61,320 bases of DNA, from positions 1 to 61,320 of the forward strand of contig JBCBBT010000015.1 of the NCBI GenBank assembly GCA_038531315.1. Direction: 5' to 3'. Position 1 is the stretch's first letter, and the number at the start of each line of letters is the position of its first letter. The notes beneath the pieces are model-generated. The model had not been told where the DNA came from, made no database searches, and was given only the letters and a program-made list of their open reading frames with translations. Positions 44,863 to 53,347 of the stretch are shown piece after piece. The position numbers and the translations under genes are program-made. The stretch is from JAJFFW01 sp038531315. GTDB taxonomy: Bacteria; Pseudomonadota; Alphaproteobacteria; Caulobacterales; Parvularculaceae.

Positions 44863-46185
44863 ATGAAGATCGCCGTCGTAGGGCTGGGGCATATCGGAGC
44901 CGTAACCGCCGCATGTCTTGCGCGTGACGGCCATGATGTTGTTGGCATTGATAGCGACCCTGAAAAGATTCAGCGATTGCGCGACGGTGCGCCTGTGACG
45001 AGTGAGGAAAACGTCAATGTTTTGCTCCGCGCGGCGTTTTCGAGCGGCAAGCTCTCACCATCAAAGAATTTGGCGCAAGGGGTGGCGCGCAGCGACCTCA
45101 CCATGGTGTGCGTGGGCGCGCCCGGCCGCGGCGATGGATCAATCGATGCAAGCCCGGTGGTGCGCGCCTGTGAAGACGTCGGCGGGGCTTTGCGCGGCGG
45201 CGACGATCCCCACACAGTCGTGGTCAGGTCGGCTTTGCCGCCCGGCGCCTTTGCCGCGCAAATTGCGCCAACCCTGGAACATTGGTCCGACCGCTCTCTC
45301 GGCGACCGTTTTGCGGCCGTTTATAATCCAGCGTTCTTTAATGAGTGCGCGGGCATCGCCGATTATGACGCCCCGCCCCGCATTTTGATCGGCGCCGAAA
45401 ACGCCGCCGCCGGTGAGACCGTCGCCGCGCTTTATGGGGCAATTGACGCGCCATTGATCCTGACAGAAATCAACGCCGCGGAAATGGTCAAATACGCCGA
45501 TAATGCGTGGCGGTCCGTCAAAATTGCATTCGCAAATGAACTGGGCGCGCTGACCGCAGCAATTGGCGTTGATACTGGCGTTTTTTATGCCGCCGTGGAG
45601 AAAGACTGCCCAAAGCAGGGGCGGGGGCTCTCCGCGGCGTTTTCCGAAGCGGGCATCCATGCCGGCGTTTCAAACGCTGCAAAAGAGTTGCGCGCTCTTG
45701 TGCATCGCGCCGGCGGCCTTGAAATCGAGACCCCGCTTCTGAGCGCCGCCCTCCTTTCTGCGGATCACCAGATCGACAGAACTTTGGCGCTCGTGCGCGC
45801 CGCGCGCGCCAAGACGGTGGCGATCCTTGGCATTGGATTGCAGGCCGACGCTGAGGATGTTCGCGAGAACCCGCAGATTCGCCTTCTTGAGCATCTCATC
45901 GGCCAGGGCTACGGCGTTTGCGTCCACGATATGCAATCGCGGCTTGCGCGTCTTACCGGCGCCAACCGGCGTTACATCGATAAATCGATACCGCACCTTT
46001 TGCAGCTGGTGAGTGACGACCTTTCTGAAAGTCTGGAAGACGCGGACACGATAATCCTCGGCGACGCCGATCCGTATTACTACGACGCGGTCACGCGGCT
46101 TTCTGACGAAAAAACGGTGATCGACCTCGTGGGCGCCGTGCGCGCGACAACGACCCCGGCGAAATACCATGGGGTTTCGTGGTAA
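44863..46185 (+). CDS. Nucleotide-sugar dehydrogenase homologue lacking the catalytic Cys
   Basis: This 440-residue member of the UDP-glucose/GDP-mannose dehydrogenase family is the first gene of the exopolysaccharide operon. The Rossmann start GLGHIGAVTAACLARDGHDV, the central KYADNAWRSVKIAFANELG and the C-terminal UDP-binding domain (RENPQIRLLEHLI) are intact. Where active enzymes read GGSCLPKD, this one reads GVSNAAKE, placing Asn271 at the position of the nucleophilic Cys. The upstream NPEFLREG reads NPAFFNEC. AAGGG precedes the ATG at 44863. I infer that the four-electron oxidation to the uronate is lost; a two-electron or non-catalytic role is possible. Confidence 0.85.
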   Translation: MKIAVVGLGHIGAVTAACLARDGHDVVGIDSDPEKIQRLRDGAPVTSEENVNVLLRAAFSSGKLSPSKNLAQGVARSDLTMVCVGAPGRGDGSIDASPVVRACEDVGGALRGGDDPHTVVVRSALPPGAFAAQIAPTLEHWSDRSLGDRFAAVYNPAFFNECAGIADYDAPPRILIGAENAAAGETVAALYGAIDAPLILTEINAAEMVKYADNAWRSVKIAFANELGALTAAIGVDTGVFYAAVEKDCPKQGRGLSAAFSEAGIHAGVSNAAKELRALVHRAGGLEIETPLLSAALLSADHQIDRTLALVRAARAKTVAILGIGLQADAEDVRENPQIRLLEHLIGQGYGVCVHDMQSRLARLTGANRRYIDKSIPHLLQLVSDDLSESLEDADTIILGDADPYYYDAVTRLSDEKTVIDLVGAVRATTTPAKYHGVSW

Positions 46186-46186
46186 A

Positions 46187-47443
46187 ATGCGTCGTGTCGT
46201 GATTATCGTTGAGAATCTTCCCGTACCGTTTGACAGGCGCGTCTGGTCGGAAGCGACAACGCTTGCTGAGAACGGCTATCATGTCTCGGTGATCTCGCCG
46301 ATGATGCGGGGCTATGACGCCGCTTACGAAGAGCTGGACGGCGTTCATATTTATCGCCACCCGCTCTATGAATCCGAAGGGTCGGCGCGCGGCTACCTGC
46401 GCGAATACGCCTCGGCGTTCTGGGGCCAGCTGCGGCTCGCCGTCAAGGTGAAACGCGAGCAGGGGTTTGACGTCATTCACGCCTGCAACCCGCCGGACTT
46501 TATCTTCGCCGTCGCGGCCCTGTTTAAAATCTTCGGCGTCAAATTTGTCTTCGACCATCATGATCTGTGCCCCGAGCTGTTTGAAGCCAAGTTTAATAAA
46601 CGAGGCGTTTTTTATCGCTTTCTGCGGCTCGCAGAAAAACTGACTTTTGGGCTCGCCGACGTTTCGATTGCAACGAACCAGTCCTACAAGCGCGTCGCCG
46701 TTCAGCGCGGGGGAATGCGCGCCAGCGATGTCTATGTAGTGCGATCAGGGCCCAAAGTTGAAAAGCTGAAACGATCCCCGCCCGTCGCAGCGCACCGTCA
46801 GGGAAAGAAATTTCTGGTCGGCTATGTCGGCGTTATCGGTCGTCAGGAGGGGCTCGATTTTCTGTTGGAATCGGCAAGCCGCGTTCTGACGCAAATGGGG
46901 CGCGACGCCGTTCAGTTTGCGGTGGTCGGCGACGGCCCGCAACTCGCCGCCGTCAAACAGGAAGCCGAAGACCTTGGCGTCGCCGATAATTTCACCTTTT
47001 ACGGCCGCGCCAGCGACAGCGTTCTTCTTGAGGTGCTGAACACCGCAGATGTTTGCGTCAATCCCGACCGCATGAGCGCGATGAACGATCAGTCCACGAT
47101 GAACAAAGTTCTCGAATACATGACCCTCGCAAAACCGATCGTCCAATTCGATCTGACCGAAGGCAAGCATTCCGCCGGCAAGGCCTCGCTCTACGCGCGT
47201 CCGGATGATGCTGCGGACTTTGCGGACAAGATCATCGAGCTTCTGGAAAACGAAGACAAAAGAGCCGAGATGGGCGCGCTTGGTCGCGCGCGAATTCTGA
47301 ACGAATTGTCGTGGGCGCATTCCGCGCCCGTGCTTTTAAAGGCCTATGACGCGGTGTTTAACGGTCGCGGCGCAGCGCCCATGCGCAAACCGCGCAGCCT
47401 TGATCATCGCCCCTTCGCGTCAACCAGGCCGTCAGCATCATGA
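46187..47443 (+). CDS. Glycosyltransferase family 4
   Basis: This GT-B glycosyltransferase of 418 residues begins RRVVIIVENLPVPFDRRVWSEA, a typical family-4 N-terminus, with CNPPDFIFAVAALFK, FDHHDLCPELFEAK and the donor-site region STMNKVLEYMTLAKPIVQFD. It lacks membrane segments. The ATG at 46187 starts one base after the upstream stop; an in-frame ATG at 46169 overlaps the upstream gene and would add six residues. It probably adds one sugar of the exopolysaccharide repeat unit at the cytosolic membrane face. Confidence 0.88.
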   Translation: MRRVVIIVENLPVPFDRRVWSEATTLAENGYHVSVISPMMRGYDAAYEELDGVHIYRHPLYESEGSARGYLREYASAFWGQLRLAVKVKREQGFDVIHACNPPDFIFAVAALFKIFGVKFVFDHHDLCPELFEAKFNKRGVFYRFLRLAEKLTFGLADVSIATNQSYKRVAVQRGGMRASDVYVVRSGPKVEKLKRSPPVAAHRQGKKFLVGYVGVIGRQEGLDFLLESASRVLTQMGRDAVQFAVVGDGPQLAAVKQEAEDLGVADNFTFYGRASDSVLLEVLNTADVCVNPDRMSAMNDQSTMNKVLEYMTLAKPIVQFDLTEGKHSAGKASLYARPDDAADFADKIIELLENEDKRAEMGALGRARILNELSWAHSAPVLLKAYDAVFNGRGAAPMRKPRSLDHRPFASTRPSAS

Positions 47444-48396
47444 GCACACCTGTCGTGAGCGTGATCGTGCCGCACTTCAATCAGCCGGCGGCGTTGGCGC
47501 AATGCCTGGAAAGTCTGATGGCGCAAAGCATTGATCCGGCGTCATTTGAGGTGATCGTCGGCAACAATGGCGGCATTGACGACCCCGCCGCTCTCCTTCG
47601 GCTCGGCGATAATATACGCATCGTTCGGGAAACAAGGCGCGGCGCCGCCCATGCCCGCAACGCAGCCTTGAGAGAGGCGCGCGGCGCCAAGATCGCGTTC
47701 ACCGACGCTGATTGCGTTACTGACGCGCATTGGCTGGCGGCGGGACTATCCGCCCTCGACGCAGCTGACTACGTCGGCGGCGCCATCGCCGTCACGGTCG
47801 CCGATCCGTCCGCGATGACAGCGACGGAAGCTTTTGAACGGGTCTTTGCGTTTCGCCAAAGACTCTACGTTGAACAAAAGTCGTTCTCTGCGACGGCAAA
47901 TCTCTTTGTGACTCGCGCCGCCGCCGACAAGATCGGGCCCTTTAAGCCCGGCGTTTCTGAGGATGTCGACTGGGGCGAGCGGGCGGGAGCGCTAGGACTT
48001 CGTTCAGTTTTTGACGCTAAAGCAATTGTAAACCATCCGGCGCGGTCGTCATGGGACGAGCTTGTCTCGAAATGGGACAGAATGATCCGTGAACGCTGGA
48101 ATGGCTATCGATCGCTGGCGCCTGAAAGCCGCGCCGATCGCGTCAGATGGATCATGCTCGCCGGCGCGACGGCGCTTTCGTGGGCGCCGCACCTTTGGAC
48201 CGTGGCGTCAACGGATCGGCTGACCCGCGTTCGCGACAGGTTAGCGGCCGCTGGCGTCTTGATCAGGCTGCGGTGTTGGCGAGGCGCGCGCATGATCGCG
48301 GTGATGCAGGAAGACCGGCTTTTGTCGGTTGAAAAGAAAGACGGTTCAGCTGCGGGGGCGGCGCACCAGGAGGAGGTTTATTTTGCCTCGGAATAA
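47440..48396 (+). CDS. Glycosyltransferase family 2
   Basis: This 318-residue GT-A enzyme has the usual N-terminus VSVIVPHFNQPAALAQCLESL, the DADC metal-binding motif near residue 90 and the acceptor region PGVSEDVDWGERA. Its C-terminus has a hydrophobic stretch (ALSWAPHLWTVAS) that may touch the membrane. It overlaps the upstream glycosyltransferase by 4 bp (ATGA), and the next gene starts inside its end. Sugar specificity cannot be read. Confidence 0.9.
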   Translation: MSTPVVSVIVPHFNQPAALAQCLESLMAQSIDPASFEVIVGNNGGIDDPAALLRLGDNIRIVRETRRGAAHARNAALREARGAKIAFTDADCVTDAHWLAAGLSALDAADYVGGAIAVTVADPSAMTATEAFERVFAFRQRLYVEQKSFSATANLFVTRAAADKIGPFKPGVSEDVDWGERAGALGLRSVFDAKAIVNHPARSSWDELVSKWDRMIRERWNGYRSLAPESRADRVRWIMLAGATALSWAPHLWTVASTDRLTRVRDRLAAAGVLIRLRCWRGARMIAVMQEDRLLSVEKKDGSAAGAAHQEEVYFASE

Positions 48397-49300
48397 AGAT
48401 TTCCATGCGCGCAAGAGCACGGGCCGCATGCGGCTGATCGCGGTTCTAGTCGGTGCGCTTGCCTGCGCAACCGCGCCGGCGGGCGCGGCGTCAAAGAAAG
48501 TCGCCGGCGGTGCGACGCAAGTGGTCGCCGCGATTGACGGCCGCGAAATCACATTGAGCGAGCTGCGTTCCGAAATGGCGCGGCTTGGCCTTGCGCCGAC
48601 GGCGCCGGAAGCGGAACAATTCGCGCTTCAAAGCCTCATCAATAGAGCCCTGCTCGCAAAGGCCGCCCGCAAAGCCGACGTTCATCGTCGTCCGGAGGCG
48701 TTGTTGCGGATGCGCGCGGCTGAAGAGCAAGCCCTGGCCGATGTCTATTTGTCACTCGCGGCGCAAGCGCTCGAGCCGACCCGGCCCGAGATCAATGCAT
48801 TTATCGGCGACCATCCCGAGCTTTTTGAAAAACGGCGGCGATACGAATTTGCCGTGATTTCGCTTGCGACCGCGTCATTTGACGAAGAAACCATGACGCC
48901 GCTTTTCGATGAAACGAAAACATTCGATGCGTTGCGGGAAAGTCTTGATGCGGAAAAAATACCTTACACCTTTTCTATGACGGTGAAGCCGTCAAGCGCT
49001 TTTCCCCTGGCGATCCGGCGACAGCTTGGCGTTTACGGCGTCGGCGACAACATTATCTTGAAGGGTGACCCGCAAAGTCAGATTTTGAAGATCGTCAGCG
49101 CGCGCGCTGAACGATTGCCCCGCAAGGACTGGCCCGTTCTGGCCCGTCAATATCTTCTTGAAGAGTCGGGATCGAGCCGCGCCCGCGATGTCATGGAGCG
49201 CCTGCGCAAGGAAGCGACTGTCGATATCTTCCGACAGTCGGCGGCGCCGAAGCCGGCCGCGACGGGACAGAAATCAGCCGCTAGCAGCGCTAAGCGATAA
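48383..49300 (+). CDS. EpsD-like exported peptidyl-prolyl isomerase
   Basis: This SurA/PpiC-like protein is of the kind found in EPS/exosortase operons. I chose the TTG at 48383 because AGGAGGAGG lies 6 nt upstream; it gives 305 residues with a signal peptide centred on MRLIAVLVGALACATAPAGA. The body shows VVAAIDGREITLSELRSEMARLG, LQSLINRALLAKAA (SurA-N-like helices) and a degenerate parvulin part with ISARAERLPRKDWPVLARQYL. Its Lys/Ala/Ser tail is disordered. It overlaps the upstream gene by 14 bp and precedes the EpsF-like gene by 6 bp. Probable role: periplasmic chaperone of the export machinery. Confidence 0.8.
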   Translation: MPRNKDFHARKSTGRMRLIAVLVGALACATAPAGAASKKVAGGATQVVAAIDGREITLSELRSEMARLGLAPTAPEAEQFALQSLINRALLAKAARKADVHRRPEALLRMRAAEEQALADVYLSLAAQALEPTRPEINAFIGDHPELFEKRRRYEFAVISLATASFDEETMTPLFDETKTFDALRESLDAEKIPYTFSMTVKPSSAFPLAIRRQLGVYGVGDNIILKGDPQSQILKIVSARAERLPRKDWPVLARQYLLEESGSSRARDVMERLRKEATVDIFRQSAAPKPAATGQKSAASSAKR

Positions 49301-49306
49301 TCTTTC

Positions 49307-50725
49307 ATGGGCATTGTCGCACTCTTCTCAGTTTTTTTGGCGCGCAAATATCTGCTGTTGTGGTCGCTCGCGACCTGCAGTGCGATCGCCGCATGCGCTG
49401 GCTTACTATTGCCCAAACAGTATGAAGCGACCTCCATCGTTCAGGTGGACGCCATCCAGCGCAACACGCTGACCGGCAACATTGAGGCGCGAACCCGGGT
49501 TTCTGAATTCCTCGGACAACAGGCGGCGGTCGCCGGCAGCCGGTCGGTCGCGCTCAAAGTCATTGAAACGTTGACGGCGCAAGGCGCAATGTCGGTGGAT
49601 GATTTTGTCAGCGAGTGGCGCCGTCAGACGGGCGGCGAAACTGTCGCCGGTAATGATGCGCGGCTTTGGGCCGCCGATCAGCTTCTCGACAAAGTGACGA
49701 TCACCGCTGACGCCCTGGAAAGCACGTTGTCCATTACGTTTCGCGCCGATGCGCCCGGACAGGCGGCGCGTTTCGCGAACGCTTTTTCAGACGCCTACAT
49801 GCAGACTGTTCTCGATATCCGCCGCCAGCGCGCGCGCCGGAATGCGGCTGACTTCGGCGGTGAGCGAGAAATTCTCGAAACCGAGCTTGAGGGCGTGCAA
49901 AACGAGTTAAGTGACTTTCGCGACTCATCCGGCATTGTCCCGATCGGCTCGCAGCGCCTTGAAGGCGCCGAGGTTCAGCTGGCCTCGTTGACGGCGCGCC
50001 TCGCCGAAGCGCGCGCCGATGCGGTCGACGCCTATTCCTTGTTGACGCAAGTTGAAAATGGCGGCGACCGCGTCCTGCTGACAATGCCGATCCCCGGTGA
50101 CATCGGCTATGCGCGTCAGGCTCAGGGCCGGCTCGGCGCCGTGATCTCGCAGCTTAGCCGAATCGCCGAGCGTTATGGTGAAGCTTATCCCGATTACATC
50201 GAAGCGCAGAATGAAAAGCGCGCCCTTGAGGTGAGCATATTGAACGCTGTGCGTAATCGCGCCGCCTACCATCAACAGCGCGTCGCGCGTCTTGAAGCCG
50301 CTGCGCGCAGCCAAAAGAAAAAAGTCGTCGCCCTGCAAAAAACCAAGCAGGAATATGACGTTCTTGAAAAGCGCGTCGAGGCGAGCCGTGCAACCTATGA
50401 TCTCGTTGCAACCCGCTCCCTGCAGGAGTCCCTGCAATCGCGGGTACACAATGTGTCGACATTTCTCCTGGCGCGCGCTGTGCCGCCGTCAAGTCCTGCT
50501 ACGCCGCCGCTTTCCATCATTATACTGATCGGCATGGTCGCCGGCGCCACTCTGGGCTCTGGCGCGGCTGTCGCGATCGAGTTTGTTGAAGGGCGGGTGC
50601 GCACGCCGCAGACCGTTAAACATGTCCTTAAATGTCCGATACTCGCCGAGGCGCCATTGCCGCGCAAAACCGGCAAACCAAAGCGCCGCCGCCGGGCGCC
50701 CGCTTTGATGGGGCGGACCGCATGA
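49307..50725 (+). CDS. EpsF-like chain-length determinant (Wzz family)
   Basis: This 472-residue polysaccharide co-polymerase has a first membrane segment near 14-35 (YLLLWSLATCSAIAACAGLLL) and a Wzz domain after it (PKQYEATSIVQVDAIQ). A long periplasmic coiled coil (about 165-390) precedes a second membrane segment near 400-425 (PPLSIIILIGMVAGATLGSGAAVA). The last 45 residues are cytosolic and very basic. It would set polymer length together with the EpsG-like protein whose gene overlaps it in an ATGA. Confidence 0.9.
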   Translation: MGIVALFSVFLARKYLLLWSLATCSAIAACAGLLLPKQYEATSIVQVDAIQRNTLTGNIEARTRVSEFLGQQAAVAGSRSVALKVIETLTAQGAMSVDDFVSEWRRQTGGETVAGNDARLWAADQLLDKVTITADALESTLSITFRADAPGQAARFANAFSDAYMQTVLDIRRQRARRNAADFGGEREILETELEGVQNELSDFRDSSGIVPIGSQRLEGAEVQLASLTARLAEARADAVDAYSLLTQVENGGDRVLLTMPIPGDIGYARQAQGRLGAVISQLSRIAERYGEAYPDYIEAQNEKRALEVSILNAVRNRAAYHQQRVARLEAAARSQKKKVVALQKTKQEYDVLEKRVEASRATYDLVATRSLQESLQSRVHNVSTFLLARAVPPSSPATPPLSIIILIGMVAGATLGSGAAVAIEFVEGRVRTPQTVKHVLKCPILAEAPLPRKTGKPKRRRRAPALMGRTA

Positions 50726-51744
50726 CGGAAGCCTCAACAAAATCAGTGGACGAAGCGCTCTCTGCGCGCGAAACGACCAAGCCGCGGGAACGCACGCCGC
50801 GCCGCGCCGCTCTCGACCCGCGCGCGGCGCAACGCGCCCTCGAAGTGACGCTTTCGCAAGATGCGGCTTTTTCCCCGCCAGCCGCAACTGGCGGCGGCGA
50901 AGACACGGCCCCTGAAGCGCCGCGTTCTGTTGAGCATATTCTTCTCGAGGCGGGTCTTTTGAAGGAGCGCGACATTGCGCGGGTTCGGCGCTATCAAAAA
51001 CGCCATCGTTGCACCGTCGGCCTTGCGCTCACGCGGTTGAGGCTCGTGAGCCCAAGTGAAGTGAATGTTGCGCTCGCCATCCAATACGGCTTTGTCAGAG
51101 CGCAAACGCGGGCCCGCGATTTACACTCTGATCTTGCCGTCATCATGCAGCCTAAATCCGAGGCGGCTGAACAGATCCGATTGTTGCGCGCGCGTCTTTT
51201 GACAACGCGCGACCCCGAGACGCTCAAGCTCTTCTCCGTCGCCCCCGCGGGGTATTCGTCGCGCGCAGATTTCTTAACGGCCAATCTGGCGATATCGTTT
51301 TCTCAGCTGAACAAAAAAGTTTTGCTAGTCGACGCTGACTTTGCGTCGCCGCGCCTTGGCCGCTTGTTTCGCGTTCAGCGGGACCAGTCGGGCCTCGCTG
51401 ATGTCTTGAGCGGATCGCAGGCATCCGAAGATGCGATCTTGCAGACGCCGTTCACAAACCTTTCCATCATGCCGGCGGGCGCGCGGCGCGAAAACATGGC
51501 CGAACTGATTGCGACGAACCGGTTGTCGCGCGTCTTCAACGATATGCAGGCGATGTTCGATACCGTCATCGTATTATCGGCGCCTGTCAGTGAGGAAGCG
51601 ATGGCGCGATATGTCTGGATGGCGACCAATGCGACCCTTGTGGCGGCGCGGCGTCATCAAACACGGTTTGCCGAACTCGATCGCCTGGAGGCGGCCATGC
51701 GCCAGGTCGGCGCGAGCGTAATCGGCGCCGCGATGACACGGTGA
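50722..51744 (+). CDS. EpsG-like BY-kinase homologue with degenerate ATP site
   Basis: This 340-residue protein has an N-terminal region like the MshEN/GspE-N fold (about 70-145, VEHILLEAGLLKERDIARVRRY). A C-terminal CpsD/CapB-type ATPase fold follows. The Walker A loop reads APAGYSSRADFLTANLA at residues 174-190, with no GKS/GKT. Walker A' VLLVDAD (200-206) is intact, but the third motif reads VIVLSAPV instead of the expected IIDTP. The C-terminal Tyr cluster of BY-kinases is missing (ends GAAMTR). It therefore appears unable to bind or hydrolyse ATP normally and probably acts as a structural partner of the Wzz-like protein. Confidence 0.82.
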   Translation: MTEASTKSVDEALSARETTKPRERTPRRAALDPRAAQRALEVTLSQDAAFSPPAATGGGEDTAPEAPRSVEHILLEAGLLKERDIARVRRYQKRHRCTVGLALTRLRLVSPSEVNVALAIQYGFVRAQTRARDLHSDLAVIMQPKSEAAEQIRLLRARLLTTRDPETLKLFSVAPAGYSSRADFLTANLAISFSQLNKKVLLVDADFASPRLGRLFRVQRDQSGLADVLSGSQASEDAILQTPFTNLSIMPAGARRENMAELIATNRLSRVFNDMQAMFDTVIVLSAPVSEEAMARYVWMATNATLVAARRHQTRFAELDRLEAAMRQVGASVIGAAMTR

Positions 51745-51755
51745 GAGGCGCCGCC

Positions 51756-52649
51756 ATGTCAACGATCGCCCGCTCTTCCTCTCCGCTCTCCGATCTCGCC
51801 GCCGCGCCGGCGCGTTTGGCGAACCCGGCGCTCCTCGCGATCGTTGTCGGTTGGCTTGGGTTGTATGGACCCGTTTACGCCGAATTTGCCGCTACCGTTT
51901 GGCAGAAGGAAGAGAACGCCCACGCGCCGTTCATCCTGGCGGCCTGCTTTTTTATCACGGCGGCGCTCATGCGGCGCCAGGCGGATGGCGCGCGCGCATC
52001 GTTTCTTGAAAGCGCGCTTGGTTTTGCGGGGCTTTTCATCTCTTTACTGATTTTCGCAATTGGTCGCGCCAGCGAAGCGATCCTTCTTGTCTCTGCGTCG
52101 CAAACGGGTGCGGCGATGTCCATCACGATGATTTTTGCCGGCGTCAGGGGATTGCGTTTTTTCTGGTTTCCCCTGGCGTTGTCGTTTTATTTGATTGTCT
52201 GGCCCGGTTGGGCGATCGATTTGCTGACGGCGCCGCTAAAGCGGCTGATCTCGCTTATTGTCAGCGATAGCCTATTCGCAGCCGGTTTGCCGGTCGCTCA
52301 TTCCGGCGCCGTCATTACAGCGGGGCAGTATCAATTGCTGGTCGCTGACGCCTGCGCGGGCCTGAATTCACTCATTGCGCTGACATCGGTTGGCGCGCTT
52401 TACCTTTATGTGGTTCAGCGCAAATCTCTGGCCGCAAATGTCATCGTCGCCCTGTTGATGGCTCCGATTGCGATTCTGGCCAATATTGTCCGCGTCGCCG
52501 TCCTTGTACTGATTACCTACTATATGGGCTATGATGCGGGACAGAGCTTTCTGCATGAAGGCGCCGGCCTGTTGATGTTTTCAATCGCGCTCATTTGCGT
52601 TTTCGCCGTTGATGGACTGGTCAATATATTGATACGGCGGAGGCGATGA
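51756..52649 (+). CDS. Exosortase
   Basis: This 297-residue multi-pass membrane protease/transpeptidase processes PEP-CTERM proteins. The conserved triad is present: Cys200 in ADACAGLNS, Arg246 in NIVRVAVLV and His267 in FLHEGAG, all near membrane borders. About eight hydrophobic segments are visible. The ATG at 51756 has GAGAGG upstream; a GTG at 51741 would overlap the previous stop. The subtype is uncertain (XrtA-like operon content, but the neighbouring small protein and the PEPxxWA substrate suggest the XrtV type). Confidence 0.92.
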   Translation: MSTIARSSSPLSDLAAAPARLANPALLAIVVGWLGLYGPVYAEFAATVWQKEENAHAPFILAACFFITAALMRRQADGARASFLESALGFAGLFISLLIFAIGRASEAILLVSASQTGAAMSITMIFAGVRGLRFFWFPLALSFYLIVWPGWAIDLLTAPLKRLISLIVSDSLFAAGLPVAHSGAVITAGQYQLLVADACAGLNSLIALTSVGALYLYVVQRKSLAANVIVALLMAPIAILANIVRVAVLVLITYYMGYDAGQSFLHEGAGLLMFSIALICVFAVDGLVNILIRRRR

Positions 52650-53347
52650 TGGCGTCGGGGACGCTAAAAGCGCTATTGGCGAGCGCCCTGATGCTCGCAG
52701 CCGCCATGTTTAGTGGCGCGGTGTCGCCGGCCGGCGGGACCGCTGGCGTTACGGCGCCGACTCTGGAGCGCCTTTTGCCTGATGCTTTCGGCGTCTGGTC
52801 GCGCGTCGCTTTGAGCGACGCCGTCTTGCCGCAGGAAACCGATCTCGGTCCGGGCGAGGCGATCGCTTATCGTTCCTACCAGGATGACCTCGGGCGCAAA
52901 GTGACGCTCGTCGCCGCCTATGGGCCGCCGCTTGGCGACTCGGTTCGCCTGCACCGCCCGGAGACATGTTACGTCGCGCAAGGTTTTACGATTGAAGATC
53001 GCAAAGTGGAAACCCTGTCGCTGTCAGGGGCGGGCGGTTGGCGCCGCGCCGTCGACATCGTGCATCTGGCGACGAAGAGCCCGGCCCGTAGCGAAGCGGT
53101 CACATATTGGCTGCGCTCTGGCGATGCGTTCACCACCGATGCGCGCGCCACGCAGTTTCTGTCCTTTCAGCGCGGCGGCGCGCAATTGGACGGCGCCATG
53201 ATCCGTGTCTCGTCACAAGGCGACGATGATATTCTGTTTGGTCTGCACCAACGCTTCCTCAACGCGTTTGCCGCAGCGCTGGATGAAGAGGGCGCGGCGT
53301 TGTTGATCGGAATAGAGCCCGCTGATGACGAGGACATCTTGTCATGA
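52646..53347 (+). CDS. EpsI family exosortase-associated protein
   Basis: This 233-residue exported protein has an N-terminal membrane anchor (LLASALMLAAAMFSGAV) and the EpsI core: LPDAFGVW, VAAYGPPLGDSVRLHRPETCYVAQGF (Cys108) and later VTYWLRSGD. EpsI domains are fused to or encoded next to exosortases, but their role is unknown. The gene overlaps the exosortase stop in ATGATG and the next gene in ATGA, so all are coupled. Confidence 0.9.
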   Translation: MMASGTLKALLASALMLAAAMFSGAVSPAGGTAGVTAPTLERLLPDAFGVWSRVALSDAVLPQETDLGPGEAIAYRSYQDDLGRKVTLVAAYGPPLGDSVRLHRPETCYVAQGFTIEDRKVETLSLSGAGGWRRAVDIVHLATKSPARSEAVTYWLRSGDAFTTDARATQFLSFQRGGAQLDGAMIRVSSQGDDDILFGLHQRFLNAFAAALDEEGAALLIGIEPADDEDILS

